Positions 9,901 through 18,506 of a stretch of 64,000 bases of DNA are shown here, in pieces. Under the pieces are notes generated by a model that was not told the DNA's origin, searched no databases, and saw only the letters and a list, made by a program, of their open reading frames with translations. Where the stretch lies: positions 113,766 to 177,765 of the forward strand of contig JAILAT010000049.1 in the NCBI GenBank assembly GCA_024681475.1. Reading direction: 5' to 3'. Position 1 is the first letter of the stretch, and every line of letters starts with the position of its first letter. This DNA comes from Bacteroidales bacterium. GTDB taxonomy: Bacteria; Bacteroidota; Bacteroidia; Bacteroidales; P3. Made by a program: the position numbers and the translations under genes.

Positions 9901-12900
9901 CTACGTGGTGAAAGGCTTCTTGGAGGATGGTGCCGAGTCGCCGGAACGCGCTGCTGCGCTGAGCGCCAAGGTGCAACGTCTGATAGACCAGACCGATTTC
10001 ATGAAACTCTACAACCCCGAGCTCGACGTGTTCAGCATCGGATACGATACCACAGCCTACACGCTGTTGCCATACCACTACAACAACTTCGCCTCCGAGG
10101 CGCGCCTCACGTCGTTTCTCACCATCGCCCAGGGCGATGCGCCCTACAAGCACTGGTTCTGTCTCGACAAGACACTGGTGCAATACAAGGGCTATAAAGG
10201 TGTGGCATCATGGTACGGCACACTGTTTGAATACTTTATGCCGCTCATCTTCCTGCCCACCTATCGCCACACCCTGATGGACGAGACCTACAGTTTCGCC
10301 ATCCGTGCACAGCGCGCGTTCATTCGCAACACCAAGCAAGAACATGGCGACGCTACCCTGCCGTGGGGCATCAGCGAGACGGCATACAACGAGTTGGACG
10401 ACGCGCAGAACTACAAGTACCACGCTTTCGGAGTACCCTACCTGAAGTTCCAGAACACCACACCCGACCGCATCGTCATTTCGCCCTACAGCTCGCTGAT
10501 GACTATCGGCATCGACGACCGTGCGGTGTATGACAATATGCTTCGTTTCAAGGCGCTGGGTATGTACGACGAGTATGGCTTCTACGAGAGCTACGACGAA
10601 GAGGACCATGTGCCCGTGAAGGCGCACTATGCGCACCACCAAGGCATGATTTTGGCCGCCTTGACCAACTATCTCGGCGACCACTGCCTGCAGCGCCATT
10701 TCATGCAGGAACCCACGATGCGCTCGATGGAGACACTGCTGAAGGAGAAGGCACAGGTGAAGCCATACATCGACCTGAAGGTGACGCAATACAAGCGCTA
10801 CCAGTACTCCAAGGTGCAGACAGAGAGCGACGCACGCGACTTCGACACCATCGCCAATGTGCCCGAAATCGGCGTCATCAGCAACGGTGAATATACCGTG
10901 CTTCTCAACGACCGTGGCAGTGGCTTCTCGCGTTTCAAGGGCATCATGCTGAACCGCTACCGCAAAATCAGTGCCGACCACTACGGCACCTATCTGTATA
11001 TCAGAAATCTGGGTACCGACAAGCTGTGGTCGTCAACCTATGCTCCCTTGGACGAGATGCCTGAGAGCTACCATGTGAGCTTCGCCAGCGACAAGATAAG
11101 CTATCTGCGTGTGGATGATGGTATTGAGACCAAGACGGAGGTGACCGTCCTCAAGGACCGTGCCGCCGAGCTCCGTCGCATGACCTTCACCAACAGCACC
11201 GACCAACCTGTCGATTTGGAGATTACGACCTACGGCGAAGTGGTGCTGGCCCCCAACACCGAGGATGAGAACCACCGTGTGTTCAACGGCATGAAGATAA
11301 TAAGCGAGTACGACGCACAGCACGAGAGTCTGCTTTTCAGTCGTCCCGCGACAAAAGGAAGCCACTATATGCTGCATAAACTATGGGTGGCTGAGGGTGA
11401 CTGGCGCGGCAGCAATGAGCGCCGCGTCGACGAGGTGGTGGAATACGAGACTTCGCGTCTCAAGTTCCTCGGCCGTGGCAACAGTCTGCGCCATGCCGAC
11501 CTCATCGAGGGCCGCCGCACGCTGACGGGGACAGTGGGCACTACGCTGGATCCCATCATGTCGATGCGCCGTCGTCTGCACATCCCCGCCTCGGGAAGCG
11601 TGGAAGCCTACATCATCACAGGCTTCTCGCGCAGCCGCGAACAGCTGTTGCAACTGGTGGAACAGTATCAGAGCGCCGTCGACGTGGAGCACGCCTTCAA
11701 GACTGCCTCGGTGTTCAACAACATGCGCACCTCACTTTCGCTGCTGAAAGGCAGCGAGATGCGTCTCTACAACAGTATTGCCAAATATATGGCGCAGACC
11801 GCCACCTTGGGCAACGCTCGCAATGAGTTGCTGGCGCAGAACACGCTGTCGCAAAGTGGCCTGTGGCGCTTTGGCATCAGCGGCGACTTGGCCATCCTGC
11901 TCATGGAACTGGACAGCATGGAGCGTTCGGGCTATGCCAAGGAGATGCTGCGTGCATTCGAATACTATAAAGTGCATGGCTTGCTGCTCGACCTGGTGTT
12001 TATCAACGATGCCCCTGAAGGTGAACGTGAGGGCTTGACGCACTTCATCCGCGGCATGGCGGGTACCGAGCATCTGTGGGCACCCCATAGCGACATCGGC
12101 AAGGTGTTTGTCCTCGACGGCCACGATGTTACCGATGCGGAGCGCATCCTGCTGCGCACCGTGGCACGTCTGAACTTCACCACGACGGGCAGTATCACCA
12201 TCTCCCAGCAGCTGCGCCGTTTGGAAGTTGAAAATCAGCATTATCAAGACAAGATAGAGTATCCCGTGCTGCAGCCCAAACGTGAGTTCCGCGTGTGGAG
12301 CAACTTGGAGTTCTACAACCAGTATGGCGGCTTCGACTGCGAAGGTCGCGACTACGTGGTCACCAACACCAATACGCCGATGCCATGGGTGAATGTCATT
12401 GCCAATGCCGGCACCGCCACGACGGGTGTCTTCGGCTGTGTGGTGAGCAGCACCATGGCAGGATTCACCTTCGCCGGCAACGCACAGCAGTTCAAGTTGA
12501 CGGGTTGGAGCAACGACATTGTGCGCGATAATGCCAGCGAGATGCTGTTGATCGACAAACAGCAGTTTGTGCCGGCCACGGCGCGCCACAGTCAAGGCTG
12601 GTCGGCCTTCGATGCCGACTATGCCGACTATAGCGTCAAGGTGAGAGTCTTTGTGGCCGTGGACCGTCCGGAGAAGTTTTACCAGGTGAAGGTGGACAAC
12701 CATACCGACCATCCTCTGACGCTCGATATCGATATGTCGCTCAAGTTGGTACTGGGTATGAGCGAGGAGCAGACGGCGCGCTATCTGCATTCCGAGTGGG
12801 ATGCCGAGGCTAATACGCTGCGCGTGCGCAACGTGTATCATCCTATCTATCGCGACACCACAATGTTGGTCACTGCTACCGAGACGCTGACCGATGTCAG

Positions 12901-14539
12901 TCTGCAATACCCCAACCGCAAACGCTTGGGTACCAGTCTGGAACTGCCTGCCAGCGGCTCACGCGAAATGGCATTCATCATCGCTGTGGAGACACCTGTG
13001 GCTGCACCTGCCAAGAATTTGCAGGCTATCTATGACGAGTTCGATAGGGTGGTGGTATTCTGGGACGACAAGCTCTCCCAGATCCAGGTGGATACGCCCG
13101 ACCGTTCGCTCAACTACATGCTCAACCGTTGGTATCTCTATCAGGTTCTTTCGTCGCGGCTCTTTGCCCGTGCCGGATTCTACCAGGTTGGTGGCGCCAC
13201 AGGCTTCCGCGACCAGTTGCAGGATGTCATGTCTCTGCTCTACAGCGATCCGGCCTACGCCCGTCGTCAGATATTGGACCATGCCGCACACCAATTCGCT
13301 GAAGGCGATGTGCTGCACTGGTGGCACGAGAGTATGCACATGGGTGCCCGCACCACCTTCAGCGACGACTATCTCTGGCTTGTGTTCGTCACCTACCAAT
13401 ATGTGCATATCACCGGCGATGCCAGCATCCTCGCCGAAGAGGTTCCTTTCTGTGTGGCCGACCAGCTCAAGCCCGGCGAGGCAGAGCGTGGCATGAACTA
13501 CAGTGTCAGCGACACGTCGCCGCAGACTCTCTATGAGCACCTGCGTCGCGCTGTGCGCCGCGCCATGAGCCGCACCGGCATCCATGGCTTGCCGCTGATG
13601 GGCTGCGGCGACTGGAACGACGGCATGTCGACTGTCGGTGTGGAGGGTAAAGGCGAGAGTGTGTGGGTGGCCTTCTTCCTGGTCGACATTCTGCCCAAGA
13701 TGGAGCGCCTCACGCAGTTGATGCCCGGTGCTGACCTTTCGTACTGCGAAGAGCTAGCCACATTCCGCACCAAGCTTGTCGATGCCATCCAGCATTCGGC
13801 ATGGGATGGCGCCTGGTTCCTGCGCGCATACTACGACAATGGCGACCCGATGGGCAGCCGCAACAATATCGAGTGCCAGATTGACCTCATCAGTCAGGCA
13901 TGGAGCATCCTCACCGATGTGGCCACACCGGCACAGAAAGAGAGTGTCTTCAGGGAGACCGACGCACGCTTGGTGAACCGCGAACACGAAATCATACAGC
14001 TGCTCACACCTGCTTTCCAGAACTCCAATCCTTCGCCCGGATACATCATGAACTATCCCGTCGGCGTGCGCGAGAACGGAGGCCAGTACACGCATGGCGC
14101 CATGTGGTACATCATGGCCCAGATCAAAGAGGGTCGCAACGACATGGCCTATTTCCTCTATTCGCTCATCAACCCTGTGCACCGTACGCAGTCGCTGGCC
14201 GATGTGCTGAAATACAAGGTGGAACCTTACTGTATCGCCGCCGACATCTACAGCAACCCGCAGCATCCGGGGCGCGGAGGCTGGACATGGTACACGGGTT
14301 CCGCATCGTGGGCTTACAAGACGGGCATCGAGAATATTCTGGGTCTCAGTAAAGAAGGTGACCGTCTGACACTTGCACCCCATGTACCTACCGACTGGCC
14401 AGCCTTCATGCTCAGCTATCGTTATGGTTCCACCACCTACATTTTCCGTTGGAAAGGTGGCAAAGTGCCGACAGGAGCCACGCCAACGACCGTCCAGCTC
14501 GTCGACGACGGCCAGGAACATATCGTGGAAGTGCAGTAG
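6908..14539 (+). CDS. Giant cyclic beta-glucan synthase-like protein (NdvB/Cgs type, GT84 + glycoamylase + GH94)
   Basis: About 2,544 residues, near the size of NdvB/Cgs cyclic beta-1,2-glucan synthases. Order: N-terminal helical region; two membrane segments (about 265-325); a glycosyltransferase region with FIITLDTDTEL (about 500) and HRWTRGDWQ (about 650); further membrane segments (about 695-735 and 820-865); a glycoamylase domain (NIGYSMTAVV...KWNGHLFNWYD, about 925-1260); a carbohydrate-binding middle; and a C-terminal GH94 phosphorylase-like domain with ATGFRDQLQD, HWWHE and GCGDWNDGM, where the Asp of the last motif is the expected general acid. Known enzymes make and size cyclic glucans at the inner membrane; product linkage here is inferred. 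GTG 6908 is chosen because the promoter overlaps any earlier start; no ATG is close. Confidence 0.85.
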   Translation: MKSTYKIFKESVTEITRYYLLLVEETSSQRLVGSTNEWVLDNYYMISEQEKVLKVELKGVESGKWKVDSARVEMLWRMLQGYLKKCHHQIDKSLLFRYLSQTQVSHKDYLTYPEVCALLPLVKAILISELADLCRQLQAEKAYLFQPTDQNQADMEHLNHAAQQNLQMMNIFNSLKKMTKLPVAELLDAVSFSERMLKAEKAGMYDQMQDKTKEDYRAQIVRLTRRRHGEHKTEYELVKSLVAKADEKCEHVGWQLFPPKRWNARAHLYVWIVVMASLALAFGFAALFTWNCGMLWVTAVVTLLLCVPMSQVVIDLFNWLLAKLHKPRGTFKLKFKDGLIPQEYATMVIMPTILKNKQKTIELLEQLEIYYLSNINRASEGQRLESRPQNLYYTLVGDAAAYKEPDAPWDAEVVEAGLEKVKELNEKYGAPIFNFVYRRRAWSEGERTWLGHERKRGAILHFNDLLLGQTSDEERERRFRCETVSAWRETNPSIQFIITLDTDTELVLYSAQKLIGAMAHPLNRAQLSADGHRVDRGYGIMQPRVNVDVEVTNKSRYAQLFAGLGGLDVYTTASFELYQDIFNEGSFCGKGIYDLRVFQQVLKGTFPENLILSHDLLEGCHIRCGLINDVELFDDNPSNYIDDAKRHHRWTRGDWQIISWLGRRVRNEKGERVRSQVNTIGRWKIFDNLRRSMLSLALVVMLLVGFSELTLIHPIWFLVVALVAVASPIVFFILGQVTHLPRFGRRYKYYMTLMRGFKVIVYRSLVQFALLPKEAWMYTDAAVRACWRMWVSHRKLLAWITSDEAAKSTKGTLGDYLVKFWFNYVVSAMLVVLYVLSSGNCVALIAMVFCVVVWCGAPFLMYVLGKKFPQDKKSLSANETEEVRQLARDTWHFFDSLITEETNYLIPDNYQLGRESCTDYKTSPTNIGYSMTAVVSAAELGFISRRDAVSRLEHIIDTVLRLEKWNGHLFNWYDIHSLKALPNFFISTCDSGNLVACLYVVKGFLEDGAESPERAAALSAKVQRLIDQTDFMKLYNPELDVFSIGYDTTAYTLLPYHYNNFASEARLTSFLTIAQGDAPYKHWFCLDKTLVQYKGYKGVASWYGTLFEYFMPLIFLPTYRHTLMDETYSFAIRAQRAFIRNTKQEHGDATLPWGISETAYNELDDAQNYKYHAFGVPYLKFQNTTPDRIVISPYSSLMTIGIDDRAVYDNMLRFKALGMYDEYGFYESYDEEDHVPVKAHYAHHQGMILAALTNYLGDHCLQRHFMQEPTMRSMETLLKEKAQVKPYIDLKVTQYKRYQYSKVQTESDARDFDTIANVPEIGVISNGEYTVLLNDRGSGFSRFKGIMLNRYRKISADHYGTYLYIRNLGTDKLWSSTYAPLDEMPESYHVSFASDKISYLRVDDGIETKTEVTVLKDRAAELRRMTFTNSTDQPVDLEITTYGEVVLAPNTEDENHRVFNGMKIISEYDAQHESLLFSRPATKGSHYMLHKLWVAEGDWRGSNERRVDEVVEYETSRLKFLGRGNSLRHADLIEGRRTLTGTVGTTLDPIMSMRRRLHIPASGSVEAYIITGFSRSREQLLQLVEQYQSAVDVEHAFKTASVFNNMRTSLSLLKGSEMRLYNSIAKYMAQTATLGNARNELLAQNTLSQSGLWRFGISGDLAILLMELDSMERSGYAKEMLRAFEYYKVHGLLLDLVFINDAPEGEREGLTHFIRGMAGTEHLWAPHSDIGKVFVLDGHDVTDAERILLRTVARLNFTTTGSITISQQLRRLEVENQHYQDKIEYPVLQPKREFRVWSNLEFYNQYGGFDCEGRDYVVTNTNTPMPWVNVIANAGTATTGVFGCVVSSTMAGFTFAGNAQQFKLTGWSNDIVRDNASEMLLIDKQQFVPATARHSQGWSAFDADYADYSVKVRVFVAVDRPEKFYQVKVDNHTDHPLTLDIDMSLKLVLGMSEEQTARYLHSEWDAEANTLRVRNVYHPIYRDTTMLVTATETLTDVSLQYPNRKRLGTSLELPASGSREMAFIIAVETPVAAPAKNLQAIYDEFDRVVVFWDDKLSQIQVDTPDRSLNYMLNRWYLYQVLSSRLFARAGFYQVGGATGFRDQLQDVMSLLYSDPAYARRQILDHAAHQFAEGDVLHWWHESMHMGARTTFSDDYLWLVFVTYQYVHITGDASILAEEVPFCVADQLKPGEAERGMNYSVSDTSPQTLYEHLRRAVRRAMSRTGIHGLPLMGCGDWNDGMSTVGVEGKGESVWVAFFLVDILPKMERLTQLMPGADLSYCEELATFRTKLVDAIQHSAWDGAWFLRAYYDNGDPMGSRNNIECQIDLISQAWSILTDVATPAQKESVFRETDARLVNREHEIIQLLTPAFQNSNPSPGYIMNYPVGVRENGGQYTHGAMWYIMAQIKEGRNDMAYFLYSLINPVHRTQSLADVLKYKVEPYCIAADIYSNPQHPGRGGWTWYTGSASWAYKTGIENILGLSKEGDRLTLAPHVPTDWPAFMLSYRYGSTTYIFRWKGGKVPTGATPTTVQLVDDGQEHIVEVQ

Positions 14540-14561
14540 AAGAGCATAGTCTGCAAAAAGG

Positions 14562-14680
14562 AAAGTCGACAAGAATTGCCAGAGTCTAGGCAGTGCTTGT
14601 CGGCTTTGCTGTTGTCTGAACAGACAAGGAGATAGGATTGAAAACAAAAAATGGCGATAACTAGTTGAGAGTATCGCCAT
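14562..14680. terminator. Three consecutive hairpins between convergent genes
   Basis: The gap holds three stems: AAAGTCGACAAG/CTTGTCGGCTTT (14562-14573 with 14596-14607, 12 bp with one G-U), TTGTCTG/CAGACAA (14612-14618 with 14621-14627) and ATGGCGATA/TATCGCCAT (14651-14659 with 14672-14680). They lie between the ends of a rightward and a leftward gene and fit a two-way terminator, though T-tracts are short. Confidence 0.55.
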
Positions 14681-14710
14681 TAGAAGGTTTTGCAGTGATA
14701 TGCTTTGTGA

Positions 14711-15301
14711 TTATAATTCCAAATAGATGTTGTTTTCTTTAGCGAGACGGCGCAGGTTGATGATGGCGTAGCGCATGCGGCCTAGGGCAGTGTTGATGCT
14801 GACGCCTGTCTTTTCGGCAATTTCCTTGAAGTCGTACTTGCCGTAATGGCGCAGGATGACAACACGTCGTTGCTCGGGGGGCAGCATCTTGATGAGCCTG
14901 CGGATGTTCTGGTTGGTCTGCTTGCGGATGATGGCGCGCTCGGCGTTGTCTTCGCTGCCCTTGAGGGTATCCACAATGTCGCAGTCGGGGCGGTTGGGAA
15001 TCAAAGGCATCTTGCCCAGACGGCGGAAATAGTCGACAATCAAGTTGTGAGCGATGCGCATCACCCAGTGGATAAACTTGTTTTCATCCTTGTACAGTCC
15101 TGAATTGATGGTCTGAACCACTTTGAAGAACGTCTCTTGGAAAATGTCGTCGGCCACGTCTTTATCCTTCACGACGGAAAAGATATAGCCATAGACCTTG
15201 TTCTGGTAGCGCTCAAATAGGATTTCGAAACACGAATTATCACCATTCTTGTACCCCATAATCAACTCATTGTCGGTGAGTGTGCAAGTCGTTATATCCA
15301 T
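14711..15301 (-). CDS. RNA polymerase sigma-70 family factor, ECF type
   Basis: 196 residues with sigma region 2 (FEILFERYQNKVYGYIF...ADDIFQETFFKV, about 25-75) and region 4 (LPPEQRRVVILRHY...FKEIAEKTGVSINTALGRMR, about 140-190). It directs RNA polymerase to a specific promoter set; the regulon is unknown and no anti-sigma gene lies beside it. I start at ATG 15301: a clear AAGGAGG precedes it by five bases, and the promoter at 15380-15410 places the transcription start near 15373, ruling out longer frames that begin upstream. Confidence 0.92.
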   Translation of the reverse strand: MDITTCTLTDNELIMGYKNGDNSCFEILFERYQNKVYGYIFSVVKDKDVADDIFQETFFKVVQTINSGLYKDENKFIHWVMRIAHNLIVDYFRRLGKMPLIPNRPDCDIVDTLKGSEDNAERAIIRKQTNQNIRRLIKMLPPEQRRVVILRHYGKYDFKEIAEKTGVSINTALGRMRYAIINLRRLAKENNIYLEL

Positions 15302-15379
15302 AATAACCTCCTTATATTGGTTTGACATAAATGGTAATAATTCTTCAATAAGCGTTCCTTTTTTTGGGTTTATCGGCTG

Positions 15380-15410
15380 CAAAAATACACATATTTTTTT
15401 AATTGAGCAA
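15380..15410 (-). promoter_or_regulatory. Promoter of the ECF sigma gene
   Basis: On the minus strand TTG (15408-15410), a 20-base spacer and TATTTTTG (15380-15387) match the housekeeping Bacteroidota promoter, implying a 5' leader of about 70 bases. The region beyond, up to about 15,650, holds T-rich runs but no gene I can support. Confidence 0.8.
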
Positions 15411-15653
15411 ACGTCTACGTATTTTTTTTCCTTTTAGTATGAGATGGATGCAATTTATTGTGTTAAAATCCAAAAAATTATGTTAAATATTTTTTTTTAA
15501 CATTTCTCTATGGACTGGGTGCCGTAGGCGTCAAAAAGGGACTTTGAGGAGGCAGAAAATGACAAAATCAGACTGAAAAACAGTCATAAAAAAACTTCGA
15601 CCCCCTCCGACGTCGGTCCTTTTGTTTGACCGGTAGCGGCCGTGACCCCGACG

Positions 15654-15680
15654 AAAAAGGGACATCCAAATGGATATCCC
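15654..15680 (-). terminator. Terminator after rubredoxin
   Basis: Read leftwards, a stem GGGATATCC/GGATGTCCC (one mismatch, 4-base loop) is followed at once by TTTTT. It lies 30 bases past the rubredoxin stop. Confidence 0.75.
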
Positions 15681-15710
15681 TTGCGTCTTGTTTGTAGGGC
15701 CACTGCCGGA

Positions 15711-15869
15711 TTATTCCTCCGAAAACTGGTCTTTGCCAGCGCCGCACAGTGGGCATTCGAAATCTTCCGGCAAGTCTTCCCAGGCCGTTCCGGGGGCTAT
15801 GTCCGCATCGGGCACGCCTACTGCAGGGTCGTAGACCCAGCCGCAAAGGTCGCAAACGTGTTTTTTCAT
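15711..15869 (-). CDS. Rubredoxin
   Basis: 52 residues, the classical rubredoxin size. Two CxxC knuckles, [10 protein letters not shown] and [11 protein letters not shown], provide the four Cys ligands for one iron; the [12 protein letters not shown] segment between them is typical. It is a soluble one-electron carrier, in anaerobes often linked to oxygen or peroxide reduction. ATG 15869 gives the canonical N-terminus; a longer frame exists but is unlike the family. The FMN-binding lipoprotein gene lies 56 bases upstream on the same strand, so a shared transcript of two redox proteins is possible. Confidence 0.95.
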   Translation of the reverse strand: MKKHVCDLCGWVYDPAVGVPDADIAPGTAWEDLPEDFECPLCGAGKDQFSEE

Positions 15870-15925
15870 GTTTGTTATGTTTGGGTTAATAAATATTTGT
15901 ATTTGAATATATTGCGCGCTATGGG

Positions 15926-16336
15926 CTATTTCTTGTGTGCCTGATAGTAGGCCACGCCCGTGTTTACGTTCTCGATGACGGCGTTGGAGGAATAGGTGCA
16001 TCCGCTGACCACGTCCACTGCAGCGCCTGGCACGTCGGCAACGTTCATGCCATTCCAGCGGTCGAGCATACCGCCTTTCTTCATCTTTTCGAAGAATTTG
16101 GGAGTCTCCTGGTTCTCAAGGGCTTCCACTTTGATGATGATATCATCTTTGATGGTGATAATCAGCGGTGTAGGGCCGTTGAAGCCTTTCACAGCGGCGG
16201 TGAGGGTGGTGGTGTCGATGGTGTATACACCGTTCTTTTTCTTCATGACGGGGTCTTTGTCGGCGCAGCTGATCAGCACCACGCCCAAAACTACCAGCGT
16301 CACGATGCCAAGCATCGAAATTATGCCTTTTTTCAT
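15926..16336 (-). CDS. FMN-binding domain lipoprotein
   Basis: 136 residues: a lipoprotein signal (VLISC), then a small FMN_bind domain like that of NqrC/RnfG. SGCTYSS near the C-terminus matches the flavinylation motif in which ApbE attaches FMN to the Thr; here the usual Ala before Thr is Cys. The protein probably carries covalent FMN on the periplasmic side as an electron carrier; the partner is unknown and no apbE is in the window. ATG 16336 begins a proper n-region ([10 protein letters not shown]). A possible -7 box (TATCTTTG on the minus strand, 16405-16412) precedes it, with no clear -33. Confidence 0.85.
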   Translation of the reverse strand: MKKGIISMLGIVTLVVLGVVLISCADKDPVMKKKNGVYTIDTTTLTAAVKGFNGPTPLIITIKDDIIIKVEALENQETPKFFEKMKKGGMLDRWNGMNVADVPGAAVDVVSGCTYSSNAVIENVNTGVAYYQAHKK

Positions 16337-16464
16337 TTCGCTATGATTTTTTAATTGTTTAATTATCAGTTTTATATGACGATGTATTCCTTGGTAATAC
16401 TCAGCAAAGATAAGAAAAAAATCGCACTGCATACGTTTTTTTTGCCCGTAACGTTATTTCTGTA

Positions 16465-18396
16465 ATGAAAAAACTCTCGATCATACTGATGACGCTGCTG
16501 CTGGCCACCACTGTGGTTTGGGGGCAGGACTATAGCTCAAAGAATCCTAAGGCCATCAAGCTTTACGACAAGGCGCAGACGGCTCTTTATCAATCCAATA
16601 TCGATCAGGCGCTGCGACTTTTCGGCCAGGCTTTGGAGGCCGACCCCGACTTTGTGGAGTGCCACATCATGATGGGCGACCTTTACTACGACGCCCACAA
16701 AACGGCTCAGGCCAAAGAGCACTACCAGGCCGCTGCGCGCATCAATCCCACCTTCTTCACCTTGGTGTGGAAGACACTGGCGGATATCGCACTGAAGGAA
16801 GGCCAGCTCGACGAGGCAGTGGTTGACTATGAGACTTTTATCAAGCTCGATGTAGCCAACAAGCCACGTCACGCCGAGGCGCAGATGGGTATCGCCACGG
16901 CACGTTTCCGTCAGGAGGCGTTGGCCCATCCGGTGGCCTTCAACCCCGTCAATCTGGGTGCTGCCGTCAACAGTGCCAACGATGAATACTTTCCGGCTCT
17001 GACCATTGATGGACAGACACTTGTCTTCACCCGTCGTTTTCCGCGCAACGCCAACACCACGGCCACCACTGCCGAGGAGGAAGACCTCTATCAGTGTCTT
17101 TTGCGCAACGACAAATGGTCTGCCGCCCAGCGCATTGCGCCACCGCTCAACTCCACCGACAACGAAGGAACCCAGTGTATCTCGCAGGACGGCCGCATCC
17201 TCTTCTTCACCGCCTGTGGACGTCGCGACGGTGCGGGCCGTTGTGATGTGTATATGTGTGTAAACAAGGGCGGCACGTGGGGCAATCCACGCAATGTGGG
17301 AGCGCCGGTGAACAGTGGCGCCTGGGAGTCGCAGCCCTCATTCTCCATCGATGGCAAGACGCTCTATTTCGTCTCCGACCGTGCTGGCGGCTATGGAGGT
17401 CTCGACATCTGGAAAGCGGTGTTTGAGAACGGCAAGTGGAGCAGTCCTGAGAATTTGGGCCCCACTGTCAACACTGCCGGCAACGAGATGGCACCGTTCA
17501 TCCACTACGACGACCACACACTCTATTTCGCCTCCGACGGCCATATCGGCATGGGAGGTCTGGACCTATTCTGTGCCCGTCGCAACAGTGCGGGGGAGTG
17601 GTACAAGGTTGAAAATCTGGGCTATCCCATCAATACCGACGGCGACGAGAGCGGCCTGATTGTGGCTCCCGACGCACAGACAGCCTATTTTGCCAGCGAC
17701 CGTGCCGGCGGGCGGGGAGGCCTCGACATCTACAGTTTCGAGATGCCCTACAAGGTCCGTCCCATGGTGACGGTGTGCTGGAAAGGCACGGTCACCGATG
17801 CCAAGAGCGGTGCAGTGGTAGCTGCTGACATCCAGATAATTGATGTCGCCACAGGTCAGGTTGTGGCCAACACGGGCAGCGATGCCAAGACGGGCGGCTA
17901 CATGGTCAGCATCCCCGAGGGGCATGATTATGCCGTCAACGCCAGTGCCAAGGGCTATCTGTTTTATTCCGAAAGCGAACAACGTCATTTCGATGACGAC
18001 CGTCTGCTGTATTGGCACACCATCACGCGCGATATTGCGCTGATGCCCATCGAGACGGGCGAGCGCATTGCACTGCGCAACGTCTTTTTCGAGACAGGCA
18101 AATACAACCTGCTGCCCACCTCCACCGCCGAGCTGGACAAGGTGGTGGAACTGCTGCAACAGAACGCCACGCTGCGCGTCGAGTTGGGCGGCCACACCGA
18201 CAATGTGGGCAACGCCGCCGACAACCAGCGCCTCTCCGAGCAACGCGCCAAAGCAGTCTACGACTATCTTGTGGCTCACGGCATCGAAGCCAACCGTCTG
18301 ACATACAAAGGCTATGGCGAGACGCAACCCGTTGCCGACAACAGCACTCCAACAGGCCAAGCCGCCAACCGCCGCACAGAGATGAAGGTGCTGTAA
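16465..18396 (+). CDS. PorE-like outer-membrane protein: TPR, PD40 propeller, CarboxypepD_reg, OmpA
   Basis: 643 residues. Order: signal peptide ending VVWG before Gln; TPR-like helices (about 25-130); several PD40/WD40-like repeats with YFASDRAGG-type motifs (about 170-430); a carboxypeptidase-regulatory-like beta domain (WKGTVTDAKSGAVV, about 440-520); and a C-terminal OmpA peptidoglycan-binding domain with GGHTDNVG and NRRTEMKVL. This order is that of PorE, the peptidoglycan-anchoring T9SS component. Unlike PorE it lacks a lipobox, and many Bacteroidota have several such paralogues, so a T9SS role is inferred. A terminator stem overlaps its 3' end. Confidence 0.85.
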   Translation: MKKLSIILMTLLLATTVVWGQDYSSKNPKAIKLYDKAQTALYQSNIDQALRLFGQALEADPDFVECHIMMGDLYYDAHKTAQAKEHYQAAARINPTFFTLVWKTLADIALKEGQLDEAVVDYETFIKLDVANKPRHAEAQMGIATARFRQEALAHPVAFNPVNLGAAVNSANDEYFPALTIDGQTLVFTRRFPRNANTTATTAEEEDLYQCLLRNDKWSAAQRIAPPLNSTDNEGTQCISQDGRILFFTACGRRDGAGRCDVYMCVNKGGTWGNPRNVGAPVNSGAWESQPSFSIDGKTLYFVSDRAGGYGGLDIWKAVFENGKWSSPENLGPTVNTAGNEMAPFIHYDDHTLYFASDGHIGMGGLDLFCARRNSAGEWYKVENLGYPINTDGDESGLIVAPDAQTAYFASDRAGGRGGLDIYSFEMPYKVRPMVTVCWKGTVTDAKSGAVVAADIQIIDVATGQVVANTGSDAKTGGYMVSIPEGHDYAVNASAKGYLFYSESEQRHFDDDRLLYWHTITRDIALMPIETGERIALRNVFFETGKYNLLPTSTAELDKVVELLQQNATLRVELGGHTDNVGNAADNQRLSEQRAKAVYDYLVAHGIEANRLTYKGYGETQPVADNSTPTGQAANRRTEMKVL

Positions 18397-18425
18397 ACAC
18401 CTTCATCTTGTGACATTACTTTTTT
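18381..18425 (+). terminator. Terminator overlapping the OmpA-type gene's stop codon
   Basis: Arms GATGAAGGTG (18381-18390) and CACCTTCATC (18398-18407) pair perfectly; the TAA stop sits in the 7-base loop. A run of six T follows about a dozen bases later. The next gene is convergent. Confidence 0.65.
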
Positions 18426-18506
18426 ATCGGTAAAATACTTGTTCCCGAATCTGCTGACCCAGTCGGTCACTAGGTTGCGCATTTGTAGCGGCCGCTGCCG
18501 CCATTG

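Noticed and set aside
15302..15382. N-terminal extension of the sigma factor
   Set aside because: It reaches into the consensus promoter, while ATG 15301 has a strong AAGGAGG.
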